The translations under genes were made by a program, and so were the position numbers. 64,000 nt of DNA from Dendrolimus kikuchii (taxonomy: Eukaryota; Arthropoda; Insecta; Lepidoptera; Lasiocampidae): NCBI GenBank assembly GCA_019925095.2, contig CM034410.1, positions 16,536,436 through 16,600,435 of the forward strand, in the 5' to 3' direction. The first letter of the stretch is position 1. Each line of letters starts with the position of its first letter. A model generated the notes under the pieces. The model saw only the letters and a list, made by a program, of their open reading frames with translations, did not search any database and was not told the origin of the DNA. Shown piece by piece: positions 1 to 9,170 of this stretch.

Positions 1-304
1 TGACGTGGGGATGTGGACAAGCCCATAGATATTAGATTTTGTAAATATATTATTATAGTCTAGACTTCAGAAAACAATGCCTAATGAAGGTGTTGAATTA
101 CAAAAATGGAAAGCACTTTACATTCCACTTCTCAAGCAGTGGAGGCGATCTCCCTAGGGGGGTATAAGGAGATTATAAGGGTGGTACGCTGAATTCGGGC
201 TTATTATTTATCTATCGATAGGTAGGTATCTGTAGAGGTCAAATACACATAATAAATTTAATTTAAAAATTACTTCTTATTTGTGTTGACGAAATATAAT
301 AGAA
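1..304. other. unassigned AT-rich DNA
   Basis: No reading frame, repeat or signal that I can support. It ends where a LINE 3' tail begins. Confidence 0.4.
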
Positions 305-440
305 TTGAAAACAGTTTATTTTTCACCAAAATAAACAATTACATAATAAATAATTACAATAGTTTAACGGCAAAACAAAAGGCGGCCTTATCGCTCGAAG
401 CGATCTCTTCCAGGCAACCTGACTGAGAGGATACTTTTAA
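305..440 (-). mobile_element. 3' tail of a CR1/Daphne-like LINE
   Basis: Minus-strand 3' untranslated tail without coding sequence. It matches the tails near 34550, 36930-37830 and 59790-60150: a TTTATTGTTCACC-like end, then a short hairpin (ATCGCT, 3-nt loop, AGCGAT) next to CTCTTCCAGGCAACC. The copy near 34500 joins the same tail to a reverse-transcriptase C-terminus, which gives the LINE assignment. Only the end is present, as in a strongly 5'-truncated insertion. Confidence 0.6.
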
Positions 441-482
441 CAACTTGTCTAAAGCTATAATTAAATTAAAAAGAAGTAAAAT

Positions 483-685
483 AAAAATCGAAATCTGTGC
501 TGGGACACGTAGTAGAAGTGAAACTTCAACGAACAAGTGGAAAAACAGGCAGGTTTTCAAATTGGACAAGTACATTAACAATCTGCCCGTAAAACTTCAA
601 GTTAAAATTTTGTTGCGATTCGTTTTGCCACTTGTCCGTTGAAGTTTCACTTCTACTATGTGTCCCAGCACACATTTCGATTTTT
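483..685. mobile_element. foldback MITE-like inverted repeat
   Basis: Two 58-bp arms (483-540 and 628-685) are reverse complements with 3 mismatches, around an 87-bp centre. Each arm has AAAAATCGAAAT at its outer end and AGAAGTGAAACTTCAAC inside. Long arms around a short centre fit a non-autonomous DNA element or a foldback. I could not find a target duplication, so the superfamily is open. Confidence 0.6.
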
Positions 686-1070
686 CGCAGGTTTACTGCA
701 AATTATGATTTGATTAGGTTAGGTACATTTTAATGAATGCATTTTTATTTAAACGTATTTTATTTTATCAAACAAAAAACCTGAATTCGATCCGGAACCA
801 AAAAACGCATTCATCCATTGACAGTGGTATATATCACCATAGTACCACTAAGATTATTGTCAGAAAAAAAATTACAAGGCCTCTCATACTTTCAATTCGG
901 GTTTTTTATAAATGAAGCGAAAATATATAACAGTATTTCGTATAAACATATTTTCATTTTTTTTTAATTTTCAATTTGGAGCTGATAATTTAATCGACAA
1001 ATAAAAATCTTACAAAATATTACTTCGCGCATGATCACATTTTTGGAAATACAAATTGACATTATCTGCT
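686..1070. other. unassigned AT-rich DNA
   Basis: Low-complexity AT-rich sequence with a 60-codon frame (733-915) whose composition follows the AT-rich background. I see nothing functional. Confidence 0.4.
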
Positions 1071-1366
1071 TTTTTTTTTTTTTTTTTTTTTATTGCAGGA
1101 GTTCAGCAGACAGGCAGACTGCCCACTTGATTGAAAGCGGTTACCATCGCCTATGGACATTTGCAACACCGAAGGTGGAGGAACCTGGTCACTAATGCCG
1201 GAACACAACTCAAGGTTGTTATGGCGACATACTTTAGACCAGGGGTGGTAGCCATCAAGTCGGGCAAATGCCCTACCACCTGGCTGTGGGCTGTTTTGTC
1301 GCCTCTTACGACAGGCCGCCCCAACGCAGGAAATTGTATTCTTAATCCGTTCCTGCACGGATAAAG
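1071..1366 (-). mobile_element. FAM1 retroposon copy (minus)
   Basis: Near full-length copy of the commonest repeat here. On its sense strand FAM1 starts ATCCGTGCAGGAACGG and ends CTCCTGCAATAAA plus a poly-A run; here the tail is the T run at 1071-1091. It has lost about 20 bp around the CTTAAGGGAGAC stretch. Sense-strand orientation comes from the AATAAA-poly-A end. It is a SINE or the 3' end of an unidentified LINE. Confidence 0.75.
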
Positions 1367-2054
1367 ATCACGGATCCTCTAAAATTATGCCGCCTCTCAC
1401 CACGCCTAGTCTAAGTTTATGCCGCTCTTCCACGTGGCCATAACGCTTTTTCGTGACAGAAAAATCCTAAGACCCCACGTTTGTATTGTTACAACTGAGC
1501 CCCCCGACAAAGACAAATTCCACAAAGCACGATAATACCTGTTGGCATTTGAACCAATTGTAATACCTTTATAATTGTCTTCTTTTCTTTACTTTCTTAT
1601 TGGTTATTGTGGAGAAGAGCCTATTGTACTCATTTATGGCCAATTGCAGGTATAATTAACCAGGTATGCGGATTACGATTTCTAGGAAATTAAGTCGACG
1701 ATACGAGCGGGCACACTTGTATTTGTGAAGTATTAAACGACGGTAGGATGGAGAGAGGGGTCAGTCTAGCGAGAACCACGATCGAGGCGAGATTTGTGTA
1801 CATTCGATTAGCGATATAATGACGGACTTTTTATGTTTGTACTAGTTGCGTCCAGTTATATTTGTACCTGTGTTATACGTGTTTGTATAGTTCTAATAAA
1901 TTACTCTTTCTATTGCTGCTTTTAAACTCTTATTGTTTTAACTATCTCAAACTATATAAATAATATGTATTTCATTTTTTTTTTTTACAATTGCTGTGCA
2001 CATTTTTCTTTCTCTTCTCTTTTATACTTTCTTTTCATTTTGTATTTTATTTGC

Positions 2055-2230
2055 TTTAGTTTTTTTTTTGTCACTTGAATGGCGCTAGCGGAAGATCAGC
2101 GCTGGTTAACTTAATCAGCAACATTCTGAGCTAGGACCAATTTAGAGCTACACTTGCTTGTTTTTTTTTACTGCTTGTTACATTGTACATTTATTTATTT
2201 ATGTTGTGTATTGTATTCTCATTTGTGCTG
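2055..2230 (+). mobile_element. LINE 3'-UTR fragment inside the LTR
   Basis: Contains GCGGAAGATCAGCGCTGG, also found in the 3' UTR of the LINE at 51942-53750 (53610) and, inverted, at 28060 and 33908. It lies within LTR copy 1 and is followed directly by an RTE fragment, so two insertions or one rearranged block entered the LTR. Confidence 0.4.
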
Positions 2231-2544
2231 TACATACATACATACATACATAACTTCACGCCAGTTCCCTTGCGGGGTAGGCACGGACAACAGAGCGCCA
2301 TTTAGGCTTATTCTTACACACCTCACTTGCTTCTTTGACATTCATAACTCTTGTCATGCACGCTCGTCTGTTCTTAAGGCTCCTGACATTACCTTCTGCT
2401 AGTACACGATCAATTTGATCATGGAAGGTGTGTCGTGGCCTTCCACGACTTCGGCATCCATCCACTTTTGCATTGTATATCTGTTTAGTCATACTTTCAT
2501 CATGCATTCTTTCCACATGCCCGAACCACCGGAGCATTTGTGCT
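2231..2544 (-). pseudogene. RTE-type LINE, C-terminal fragment
   Basis: Minus-strand remnant of the C-terminal part of a non-LTR reverse-transcriptase protein, downstream of the polymerase domain. The frame 2256-2537 reads MLRWFGHVERMHDESM at its start and VVRAYPARELA at its end. Just past the stop is a tandem CATA run (2233-2250), a short-tandem-repeat 3' end typical of the RTE clade rather than poly-A. The copy is truncated at its 5' end. At least ten related 3' ends lie in this window; the longest is at 55303. Confidence 0.75.
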
Positions 2545-2636
2545 GTAGTTCTAAATAAATGTTTTTTATTTCTTTTTCTTTCTAAATTCTATAGTAATTC
2601 CAACGGCATTTTAATTCGAGTCCTAAACTCGTAACA

Positions 2637-2951
2637 ATATAGAAGTTTCACTTCAAAAAAAGAAGACCAATACAATGTGGACAGTAAACAGCAAAGTTAA
2701 GAAGCATAGAGAAATATACAATGTATTATATTACTACCATTATTAAAAAAATGATGAATGGCGGAGTTACTCATTGTGTTTTCAATTAGCTAATAGATTG
2801 ATTACCTAATAATGCTTGTCGGATCGATTTAACATAGCAGGCTATTAATATTAATTTAAAATGTGTTACAAAAACTTTGTTATTCTTTATAGAAAGACGT
2901 ATCATGGTGCTTAATTTTATGAAGATCAAGTCGTGGTTAGTTAATTTAATT
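2637..2951. other. unassigned AT-rich DNA
   Basis: No coding signal. It begins with a GAAGTTTCACTTC motif like that in the arms of the foldback at 483-685, otherwise nothing recognisable. Confidence 0.35.
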
Positions 2952-3612
2952 GAGTAGATCAGGGGCCAGAAGGTTACAAAATTTAGTAAAGGCCGGCCGC
3001 ACTTATGTATATATGTGTATGGTAGCTTTCATGTTAATATTGCAATTCGTAAAATGGCTCTTAAATACGTATCTGTGAGACGGGAAGCATATTTATCTTT
3101 TCGGTGGTTAAGGAGTAATAAAATTTGCTTTCATAAATAAGTTCTAGCACGAATTGTAATTAAGTGCTGAACAAACCTTTTTAATTCGCGAATTAGCGTG
3201 GTACACTGTAATGCACGCTTTCCCGGCTACTTAATAATCTTATACTAATATATAAAGCTGAACAGTTTGTTTGTTTGTTTAAACGCGCTAATCTCAGGAA
3301 CTACTTGTCTGATTTAAAAAATTCTTTCAGTTTTAGATAGCCCATTTATCGAGGAAGGCTATAGGCTATATATCATCACGCTAAGACCAATAGGAGCGGA
3401 GCAGTAATGAAAAATGTTTCAAAATCGGGGAGGGGGGGGGGGGGCATTGAAAACAAATTCCACGCGGACGGCATCGCGGGCACAGCTAGTTACGTTATAA
3501 GTATAATAATTATTTATTTTGATAGGATCCCACCAAAGTTTTATTTATAAAACAGTCACGGGCCGCATGGAGGCATCTCGCGGGCCGCGTGTTGCCGACC
3601 GCTGGAGTAGAT
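2952..3612. mobile_element. non-autonomous hAT element with 8-bp TSD
   Basis: The element body is 2960-3604. It starts CAGGGGCC and ends in the reverse complement of CAGCGGTCGGCAACACG. The 8-bp sequence GAGTAGAT flanks it exactly on both sides (2952-2959, 3605-3612). CAG...CTG ends plus an 8-bp duplication is the hAT hallmark. It has no transposase frame, so it needed an outside enzyme. A Helitron sits inside it. Confidence 0.85.
3238..3489 (+). mobile_element. short Helitron, family 1
   Basis: Starts TCTTATACTAATAT after an A and ends GGGCACAGCTAG before a T, as expected of a Helitron, which inserts between A and T and leaves no duplication. It shares GCGCTAATCTCAGGAACTAC and GGCTATAGGCTATATATCA with at least six other copies here. 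It carries no Rep/helicase gene. A run of G lies at 3425-3442. It is nested in the hAT element and is therefore younger. Confidence 0.8.
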
Positions 3613-4030
3613 TATACCATTTTATACAAAAATTGGCTCTTATAGAGACTGCCGAAAGAAGTGAAGACTTAGAACTAGTAGTATTAAAATTTGAAATTTA
3701 CATTAAAATCCAGGCGTCCCGACGGAATGACTCTAATTCCCTGGCAACGTGGCAAGGCTTTGGTGTGGGATGCGACTTGCGTAGACACGTTGGCCGCGTC
3801 CCATTTACCAAACACTTCTAGATCAGCCGTTTCAGCGGCGAAAACAGCCGAATCACTCAAGCGGCGCAAATATGCAACCCTCAGTGAGAGTTATATGTTT
3901 GTGCTTGGACCGTGGGGTCCTGAGGCCATGAGCCTCTACCAAAATTTATCGAAACGTCTCATTGCTTCTTATAGTCTTGAGAGACTATGAGTAGAATACA
4001 ATACAAATAAGTTAAGTTTTCTTGCATTGT
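3613..4030 (+). pseudogene. retroelement-associated C-terminal domain, copy 1
   Basis: The frame 3691-3990 has two conserved blocks, RRPDGMTLIPWQRGKALVWD and LGPWGPEAMSLYQNLSKRL. The same domain on the minus strand at 60354-60683 continues with a DQRAAAYLGQRISMAIQRGN block. Compared with that copy, copy 1 lacks roughly 125 bp and jumps from KRLI to the sequence around the stop. I recall this block only from uncharacterised reverse-transcriptase-linked proteins of animals, so the element name stays open. Downstream DNA (AGTAGAATACAATACAAATA) is also shared with the 60300 copy. Confidence 0.55.
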
Positions 4031-4327
4031 ATTCGATTATATGTAAATCCATTTAATTTCACTTATAAGATATACACAGCATTAATGTTGCATAACACGT
4101 CAGCTGTATAGCTACAGATATACTGCTATGACCTTGTCGGTGACGCAAACGCACGAGATTTCACCCATCCAAAAAGCGTCTAACGCGCCCAGCACACGAC
4201 CGCTGCGCATGCGCCAGTCATGAGCATGTCGGTGACGCGAACCCATAACCCGATTTTCCCCTACCAAAAAGTGCCCAACGCAGCTAAATCAGTTTTCACT
4301 TCAAAAATAGTTGTAGCAGCATGATGT
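4031..4327. other. unassigned DNA upstream of repeat Y
   Basis: Contains two related stretches, GTCGGTGACGCAAACGCACG (4138) and GTCGGTGACGCGAACCCATA (4229), each followed by an AAAAAG(T/C)G block. This is a local direct repeat of about 90 bp. No coding evidence. Confidence 0.4.
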
Positions 4328-4341
4328 AGAGGTTAAATGAT

Positions 4342-4821
4342 CGAGACGGTAATGTCTCAAAAGGAAGCCGCAAATCGAGAAAGGGAGAGAAGGGTAAGTG
4401 CGCGTATTGACGCGTCTCCACATGGGCGCCGGCGTCAGCCGGGAGCTCGGAGGCGCAGATACGCGCATGACTTCCCTCCCTAGGATAATACCGCTTCAGG
4501 GGCCCTCATGCATCAAGGGAGCAGAGGAGTCTTCACCCCTGCCGTCGAAGTGAGTTAGCTCTTCCAGGGGCTTTCTCAGGCACTTATTGGCGTGGGCGTA
4601 ACTACGTTCTAAGTCTCATGCCTTTCATGCCAAAAGCGCGGGGCCGTCGGAGGAGGGTGGTTTTAGTGGGTATTAGCCATTTGGGCTCGAGTCTCCACAG
4701 AAGCCGGTTGATTACTGTTTGGATTGCCCCTTCTGGGAAGGCCTCCATTATCAACTATGGTCTAATCCCTTGCAAAGGACCCGGTATTGTGCGTAAATAG
4801 CATTTCCCCGCCTGAAAAAAA
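4342..4821 (+). mobile_element. retroposon B, 480 bp, 14-bp TSD
   Basis: Flanked by a perfect 14-bp duplication AGAGGTTAAATGAT (4328-4341, 4822-4835) and ending CCCCGCCTG plus poly-A. Long TSD and poly-A show target-primed insertion of an RNA copy. Two shorter copies, 9467-9759 and 59846-60073 (both minus), share the 3' part and are 5'-truncated, so B is either the tail of a LINE or a long SINE. The 60-codon frame 4618-4800 has no recognisable homology. Confidence 0.85.
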
Positions 4822-4894
4822 AGAGGTTAAATGATACTTCAGATGGCAGAGAGTAGTATTCACTGTCCAGTGCTGATGTGAACTGAACTAATTT

Positions 4895-5261
4895 TTTTTT
4901 TTTTGGAGCTGGACCCAGCTGAATAGCCGCAGATGGCTGTTTCAGCGATACCGGACTTTGGGGGCTTCCCGACTCCGTGGGAGCGGAGGCGTTCGGCCCG
5001 CAAGTAGCGCGCTCGAGGAAGCACCTCCTGTGAGGTTCGACCTCGGCTCGACCGCTGCTGGGGATTGACTCTATATTGAGAATTAGCCGTTAAAGGCTGA
5101 AAGAGCTAAGCCAACAGGCTGAGGTGATTGTTTGGGGACCAATTATCGACTCCGCCGGCGGAACCGATCCTAGTCTATCATTACTACCGCTTCGCAACGT
5201 CTTATAGCTGGAGGAGAAGAAGCGGCGGAAGAAACTCTCCAGCAACACGCCTATGCTAATC
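4895..5261 (-). mobile_element. SINE C, copy 1, 9-bp TSD
   Basis: Minus-strand retroposon of 367 bp that starts GATTAGCATAGGCGTGTTGC and ends GCTGGGTCCAGCTCC plus poly-A (T run 4895-4904 on the plus strand). The 9-bp AACTAATTT is duplicated at 4886-4894 and 5262-5270. It landed in repeat Y. A second copy of the same length lies inverted at 5768-6134. I found no convincing Pol III promoter boxes, so SINE is a working label. Confidence 0.8.
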
Positions 5262-5445
5262 AACTAATTTATTTTGGAAACGGTAACCTTAAGTACAAAT
5301 ATGAACAAGTCGTACAGCTAGTACAATATATAGCACAATGTGTGAGCGGGACGAATGATGTGCGAGCGAGATAGAGCAACTATAAATATGTGCGCTAGCC
5401 AGTAGTTCATTGTCCACTGCGATGACTAGACGTATGCAGCTCCGA

Positions 5446-5767
5446 TATAGTAATTCTTGAAAACTGGCGGTTTGTCCTAAGAGGCGTAAAACAACTCATA
5501 GCGAAGGGACCATATCTACTATTTCAATGTCTTGGCGTTCCGGCTTTATAAAAAGTACAATTCCATTGCGATTGTTGCGGATACCTCCTCTCCAGCTGCT
5601 CTTCACGCCGCGCATACCGCCGACGCTCGTACAGTTAGCAGCTAGGCGTCAGACGGAACGAGGGATAAAAGAAGCGGCCTTGGAGAAGCCCCCGGCTCGG
5701 ATCCTCTTACACAAAGGTAAGACCCACCAATCACAATCACTTACTACGGACACAAGTAGCCATAAAA
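5446..5767. other. unassigned spacer between the two SINE C copies
   Basis: The 83-codon frame 5527-5778 runs into SINE C and is not a credible gene. The stretch is richer in G+C than its surroundings. Its TTAGCAGCTAGGCGTC resembles TTAGCTGCTAAGCGTC at 11208. Otherwise nothing recognised. Confidence 0.4.
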
Positions 5768-6134
5768 GATTAGCTTAGGCGTGTTGCTGGAGAGTTTCTT
5801 CCGCTGCTACTTCTCCTCCAGCTATAACACGTTGCGAAGCGGTAGTAATGATAGACTAGGATCGGCTCCGCCGGCGGAATCGATAATTAGTCCCCAAATA
5901 ATCACATCAGCCTGTTGGCTTAGCTCATTCAGCCTTTTACGGCTAAATCTCAATATAGAGTCAATCCCCCGCAGCGGTCGAGCCGAGGTCGAACCTCACA
6001 GGAGGTGCTTCCTCGAGCGCGCTGCTTCCGGGCCGAACGCCTCCGCTCCCACGGAGTCGGGAAGCCCCCAAAGTCCGGTATCGCTGAAACAGCCATCTGC
6101 GGCTATTCAGCTGGGTCCAATACCAAAAAAAAAA
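5768..6134 (+). mobile_element. SINE C, copy 2
   Basis: Plus-strand copy, again 367 bp from GATTAGCTTAGGCG to the poly-A at 6125-6134. Identical length and the same 5' start in both copies argue for a defined element rather than a random LINE truncation. No clear TSD. It faces copy 1 tail to tail across about 500 bp, so a transcript through both could fold into a long hairpin. The 145-codon frame 5781-6218 crossing it is incidental. Confidence 0.75.
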
Positions 6135-6277
6135 CCGAAATTGCTCACTTGCTCCCATACATATGGCCTTAATATGCACTACTCTTCTCTCTGCCAGTCA
6201 TCATTATATTCTCTGTAACTCGTCGATATATAGTTTTAATTTAAATGTAAATAACGGCAATAATAAGTCATACGATC

Positions 6278-6658
6278 TACATCGAGTTTTATTTGGAAGA
6301 AGCAACTGCCACCAATAGCGATAGTGTTAAAAATTCGTATTCTACTAAGCCTACAATATCTTCTCGATATCGTTGCGGTGGAAAAAAATTGGTAATAGCA
6401 TTAACAGAAATGGTGTTAGCCGAAATTAATATTGAAAAGCTAGCAAAATTTTAGCTAGCATTTATTTCGCAAGTTTTCAGTTATAAAGACGCAGTGGCGT
6501 GCCCGTGTGGTGCACCCATTGAAAATAACAGAATACATAAATCAGGCAAATCTACAATTGAGACGATAGTATCCGGCGATTTTGACGAGATTGTACTAGT
6601 AGAATTGGGCCCCAAGTGTCGCGGAATTGTGAATGAACTCCTAATCGCCGGCGAGTAG
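6278..6658 (+). pseudogene. degenerate coding stretch of unknown origin
   Basis: From 6296 one frame (codon starts at 6296, 6299 and so on) stays open to a TAG at 6656 except for one internal TAG at 6452. The second part (6455-6655, 67 codons, no ATG) reads naturally, with ACPCGAPIENNRIHKSGKST and DEIVLVELGPKCRGIVNELL. The CPCG pair could be half of a zinc site. I do not recognise the family. It ends just before the inverted-end element at 6704, so it may belong to an older transposon or a captured exon. A chance open frame is not excluded. Confidence 0.3.
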
Positions 6659-6677
6659 TGAGTTCTACTACTCGCCG
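6649..6677. repeat. short perfect hairpin
   Basis: CGGCGAGTAG and CTACTCGCCG, 10-bp perfect arms around 9 nt. It overlaps the end of the degenerate coding stretch. Function unknown. Confidence 0.6.
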
Positions 6678-7047
6678 TTGTACTAACTGTAAAACGCGCA
6701 TATAGATTGAGATCCCAGTCACTCCAGACTTACGTGATTTTAGGAAAGATGAAATTTTCAGTACCGGTAGTTTACATAAAATTGGAAAGGAATGGATACT
6801 CGCTAAGCTGAAAGTGGCGCCGTTTTTCAGGTAGCAGCTATCAAAGGTGGAAAATAACCATGCTAACTTACGTCAAAGTAGCAAGGCTAGTTTTTACATA
6901 TGTCATATATGATATTGTTATAAACAGAGATATACAGTTGCCAGACACTTGCTGTGGGCCATAACTTTTGACAGACACTTTAAAAAAAATGGGTACTTAC
7001 GTAATTTTAGGAAGGCTGAATTTTATATATATTATCAAGTATACGAA

Positions 7048-7411
7048 GTAAGAAAGACAGTTGGTCTGAAAGAGAGTGTCGGGGTGAAGGTAAGGAAAGG
7101 AATGCTCCGGTGGTTCGGACATGTAGAAAGAATGCATGATGAAAGAATGAATAAACAGATATACAATGCAAAAGTGGATGGATGTAGGGGTCGTGGAAGG
7201 CCACGACACACTTTCCATGATCAAATTGATCGTGTACTAGCAGAAGGTGATGTTAGGAGCCTTAAGAACAGACGAGCGTGCATGACAAGAGTTATGAATG
7301 TCAAAGAAGCAAGTGAGGTGTGTAAGAATAAGCCTAAATGGCGCTCTGTTGTTCGTGCCTACCCCGCAAGGGAACTGGCGTGAAGTTATGTATGTATGTA
7401 TGTATGTATAT
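7048..7411 (+). pseudogene. RTE-type LINE 3' end
   Basis: Plus-strand C-terminal remnant. The homologous part of the frame 6949-7383 starts at VRKTVGLKESVGVKVRKGM and runs through MLRWFGHVERMHDERM to ARELA*. After the stop come TGAAGT and a tandem TATG run (7386-7411), the usual RTE-like tail. Upstream codons of that frame belong to the host element. It lies inside the 6704-8118 element and is 5'-truncated. Confidence 0.75.
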
Positions 7412-7436
7412 TTTAAAATATTTTCCAATGATGCAG

Positions 7437-7575
7437 ACAAATCTGACAAAACCAACGCGCACTACTACCGCATTGCACGCACACTTCACAAACAAACCAA
7501 GGCACACAAAGAGCCTAAAAATTAATAACCCAGGCACAGAAAAGAAAAAAACAACACACATGGCACCAGATAGGT

Positions 7576-7638
<63 letters not shown>

Positions 7639-7933
7639 TATAGATATAAAGCCCACACTGCACATGCTCTTCCTCACAACACCAGCATGTAACAGATACA
7701 CTCTACATTAGTATAAGTTTAGTATTAAAACTAGAATAAATTAATATAATAAGTTATTCGTAAGATACATACACCTCAACACAAAAATCAATAAATTAAT
7801 GTCACACACAAGAACCAAAATAACTAATAAGCGTGTTAAATTCAAAAAATTAAATCTAGAAATTAAGCTGTAAAAAAGGGTACGGAGCTCGAGTCCGTAG
7901 AGTTGTTCATAATATAAAAAAAGACAATTCTGA
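7437..7933 (+). mobile_element. retroposon D, near-perfect 12-bp TSD
   Basis: Body 7449-7921, flanked by GACAAATCTGAC (7437-7448) and GACAATTCTGAC (7922-7933), 11/12 identical, and ending in an A run. Its 3' part (7661-7921) matches a second copy at 42570-42842, with shared CTCACAACACCAGCATGTAA and GGGTACGG-CTCGAGTCCGTAG. The 5' part here is longer and contains a TA microsatellite at 7578-7636. The frame over the microsatellite is meaningless. Confidence 0.7.
7578..7636. repeat. (TA)n microsatellite
   Basis: About 29 uninterrupted TA units inside retroposon D; likely length-polymorphic. Confidence 0.9.
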
Positions 7934-8118
7934 CGGGCCAAACATCTTCCCATGGTTATTTTCCACCTTTGATAGCTACAACCTGTAAAACAGCCCCGCT
8001 TTCAGCTTAGCGAATATCAATTCCTTTCTAAGTTTATATTAAACTACCGATGCTAAAAATGTCATCTTTCCTAAAATCACGTAAGTCTGGGGTGACTGGG
8101 ATCTCTGTCTATTATAGC

Positions 8119-8640
8119 GCTAACGTGGCATAATTTCCAAAACTAAATCTGGTAACTGGCGTAATATACTTTTGTCAGATTTATGAAAACCCAACGAATT
8201 AATAAACACCAGTGAACTTATAGAGAAATTAATAGTAATGTTTTTTTTTCTTATCAGAGATTGAATTTTTTGATTCAGAATAAGATCTCATTTTTGATAT
8301 ATAGCATCAAAGGAAAATCAAAATTAAATCAAGAAAGTTTGGGTTTATTTTCTTTCTGATTAAATTCTTTCGCGGTTAAAAAGCAAAGAGCAATCAACTA
8401 CAGCGCCCTTTACACATTTTTCAAAGCGCGAAATTCCTTAAATTAGAATAATTAAATTGAGGCTTCAGAGGTCATAAATGAGGTCAAGGTATAAGATTTT
8501 TAGGGTACTGGTAGCTATTTTGGCAAAAACGAGACCCTTGTGTAATCGTCATCTCCGCTCATCAAAGCCCTCATTTCAACTGCGTTTATCATACTTTCGT
8601 GCCTCTTCTGCCATATTCAACTTTCGCTGCCGTACTAGCA
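8119..8640. other. unassigned AT-rich DNA
   Basis: No reading frame that I trust and no repeat match seen elsewhere in the window. The right part leads into LINE sequence. Confidence 0.35.
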
Positions 8641-9170
8641 TCATCATCATCCGAGCGTTAAATCATGGTTGCGTTCGGAGCGGTCACTCCGACGCCCAGT
8701 ACTTTTCTACTCCACTTCACGCGGTCATCAGCATTGGTACCCATGGCATCCTTCACAACGTCAAGCCAACATTTCTTGGGCGTTCCCCTTCGACCGGGAC
8801 CTCGCGGAGGCGGCATGGCTAGACATTTGTTCCCCACATAATTAGCCGGTCTCCGTAAAACGTGGCCGTACCAACGTAAGCGACACTCTTGCAGTTCATC
8901 TGCCACGGACATGAAGACTGCCGCGGATGCGAGAGTTCCTGACGCGGTCTTTCCGCGTCACTCGACACATCCATCGCAGCATATTCATCTCCGTGACAGG
9001 CAGTTCTTGCTTATCTCGTTCAAGTACAGGCCACGGTTCACTGTTATACAAAAAGGACAGGTCAGAACTGTCCTTTTAATTTAACCGGCATTTTTGGGTC
9101 ACAAATGACACCTGTCACCTCACGCCACGGCCCAAGCTGCTGACTTTCACTGCCGTACTACTTATTTCCT
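8641..9170 (-). pseudogene. RTE-like LINE, C-terminal remnant (second lineage)
   Basis: Minus-strand frame 8658-8912 reads ECRLRWYGHVLRRP, then PPPRGPGRRGTPKKCWLDVV, the classic C-terminal block of RTE-like LINE proteins. Upstream (9170-8913) frames recover LPVTEMNMLRWMCRV and TRKDRVRNSRIRGSL with frameshifts. It differs clearly from the abundant MLRWFGHVERM lineage here. Dead by frameshifts and truncation at both ends. Confidence 0.65.
9050..9079. repeat. short hairpin in LINE remnant
   Basis: AAAAGGACAG and CTGTCCTTTT around a 7-nt loop. Confidence 0.5.

Larger units (their letters stand above)
1487..2636 (+). mobile_element. solo LTR copy 1, interrupted
   Basis: An LTR with TGTTAC...GTAACA ends. 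The 5' part runs 1487-1907 and the 3' part resumes near 2585 with CTATAGTAATTCCAACGG. Three other copies (9279, 38323, 40982) give the family; the intact ones are 508-518 bp. The flanks are GTAT and ATAT, so a 4-bp duplication is only 3/4 conserved. About 680 bp of LINE and RTE debris sits inside, next to the AATAAA of the LTR. No internal gag-pol region accompanies it. Confidence 0.65.
4290..5445 (+). mobile_element. repeat Y, copy 1, with two retroposons inside
   Basis: The Y pieces 4290-4341, 4836-4894 and 5271-5445 join into one sequence that matches, inverted, the pieces 51238-51440 and 50390-50440. Shared blocks are ACTTCAGATGGCAGAGAGTA, GATGATGTGCGAGCGAGAT and CCACTGCGATGACTAGACGT. The two copies are interrupted at different places, so they show each other's empty sites. 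Class is unknown, and full ends were not found. Confidence 0.6.
6704..8118. mobile_element. DNA element with about 160-bp inverted ends
   Basis: Left end 6704-6862 and right end 7951-8118 are inverted copies. Shared blocks from outside in are GAGATCCCAGTCAC, CAGACTTACGTGATTTTAGG, CTTTCAGCTTAGCG and GGTTATTTTCCACCTTTGAT. The arms have diverged by substitutions and small indels. A second partial copy of the TTACGTAATTTTAGGAAGG block lies at 6997. Inside are an RTE 3' end and retroposon D, so the element was colonised after insertion. I saw no transposase and no certain TSD, so the superfamily is unassigned. Confidence 0.65.

Noticed and set aside
4618..4800. 60-codon frame in retroposon B as a protein
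   Set aside because: No motif and not open in the other two B copies.
5527..5778. 83-codon frame as a gene
   Set aside because: Ends inside SINE C, with no homology and no conserved context.
7334..7663. 109- and 99-codon frames over the TA run
   Set aside because: Made of IYIYIY from a microsatellite plus antisense RTE sequence.
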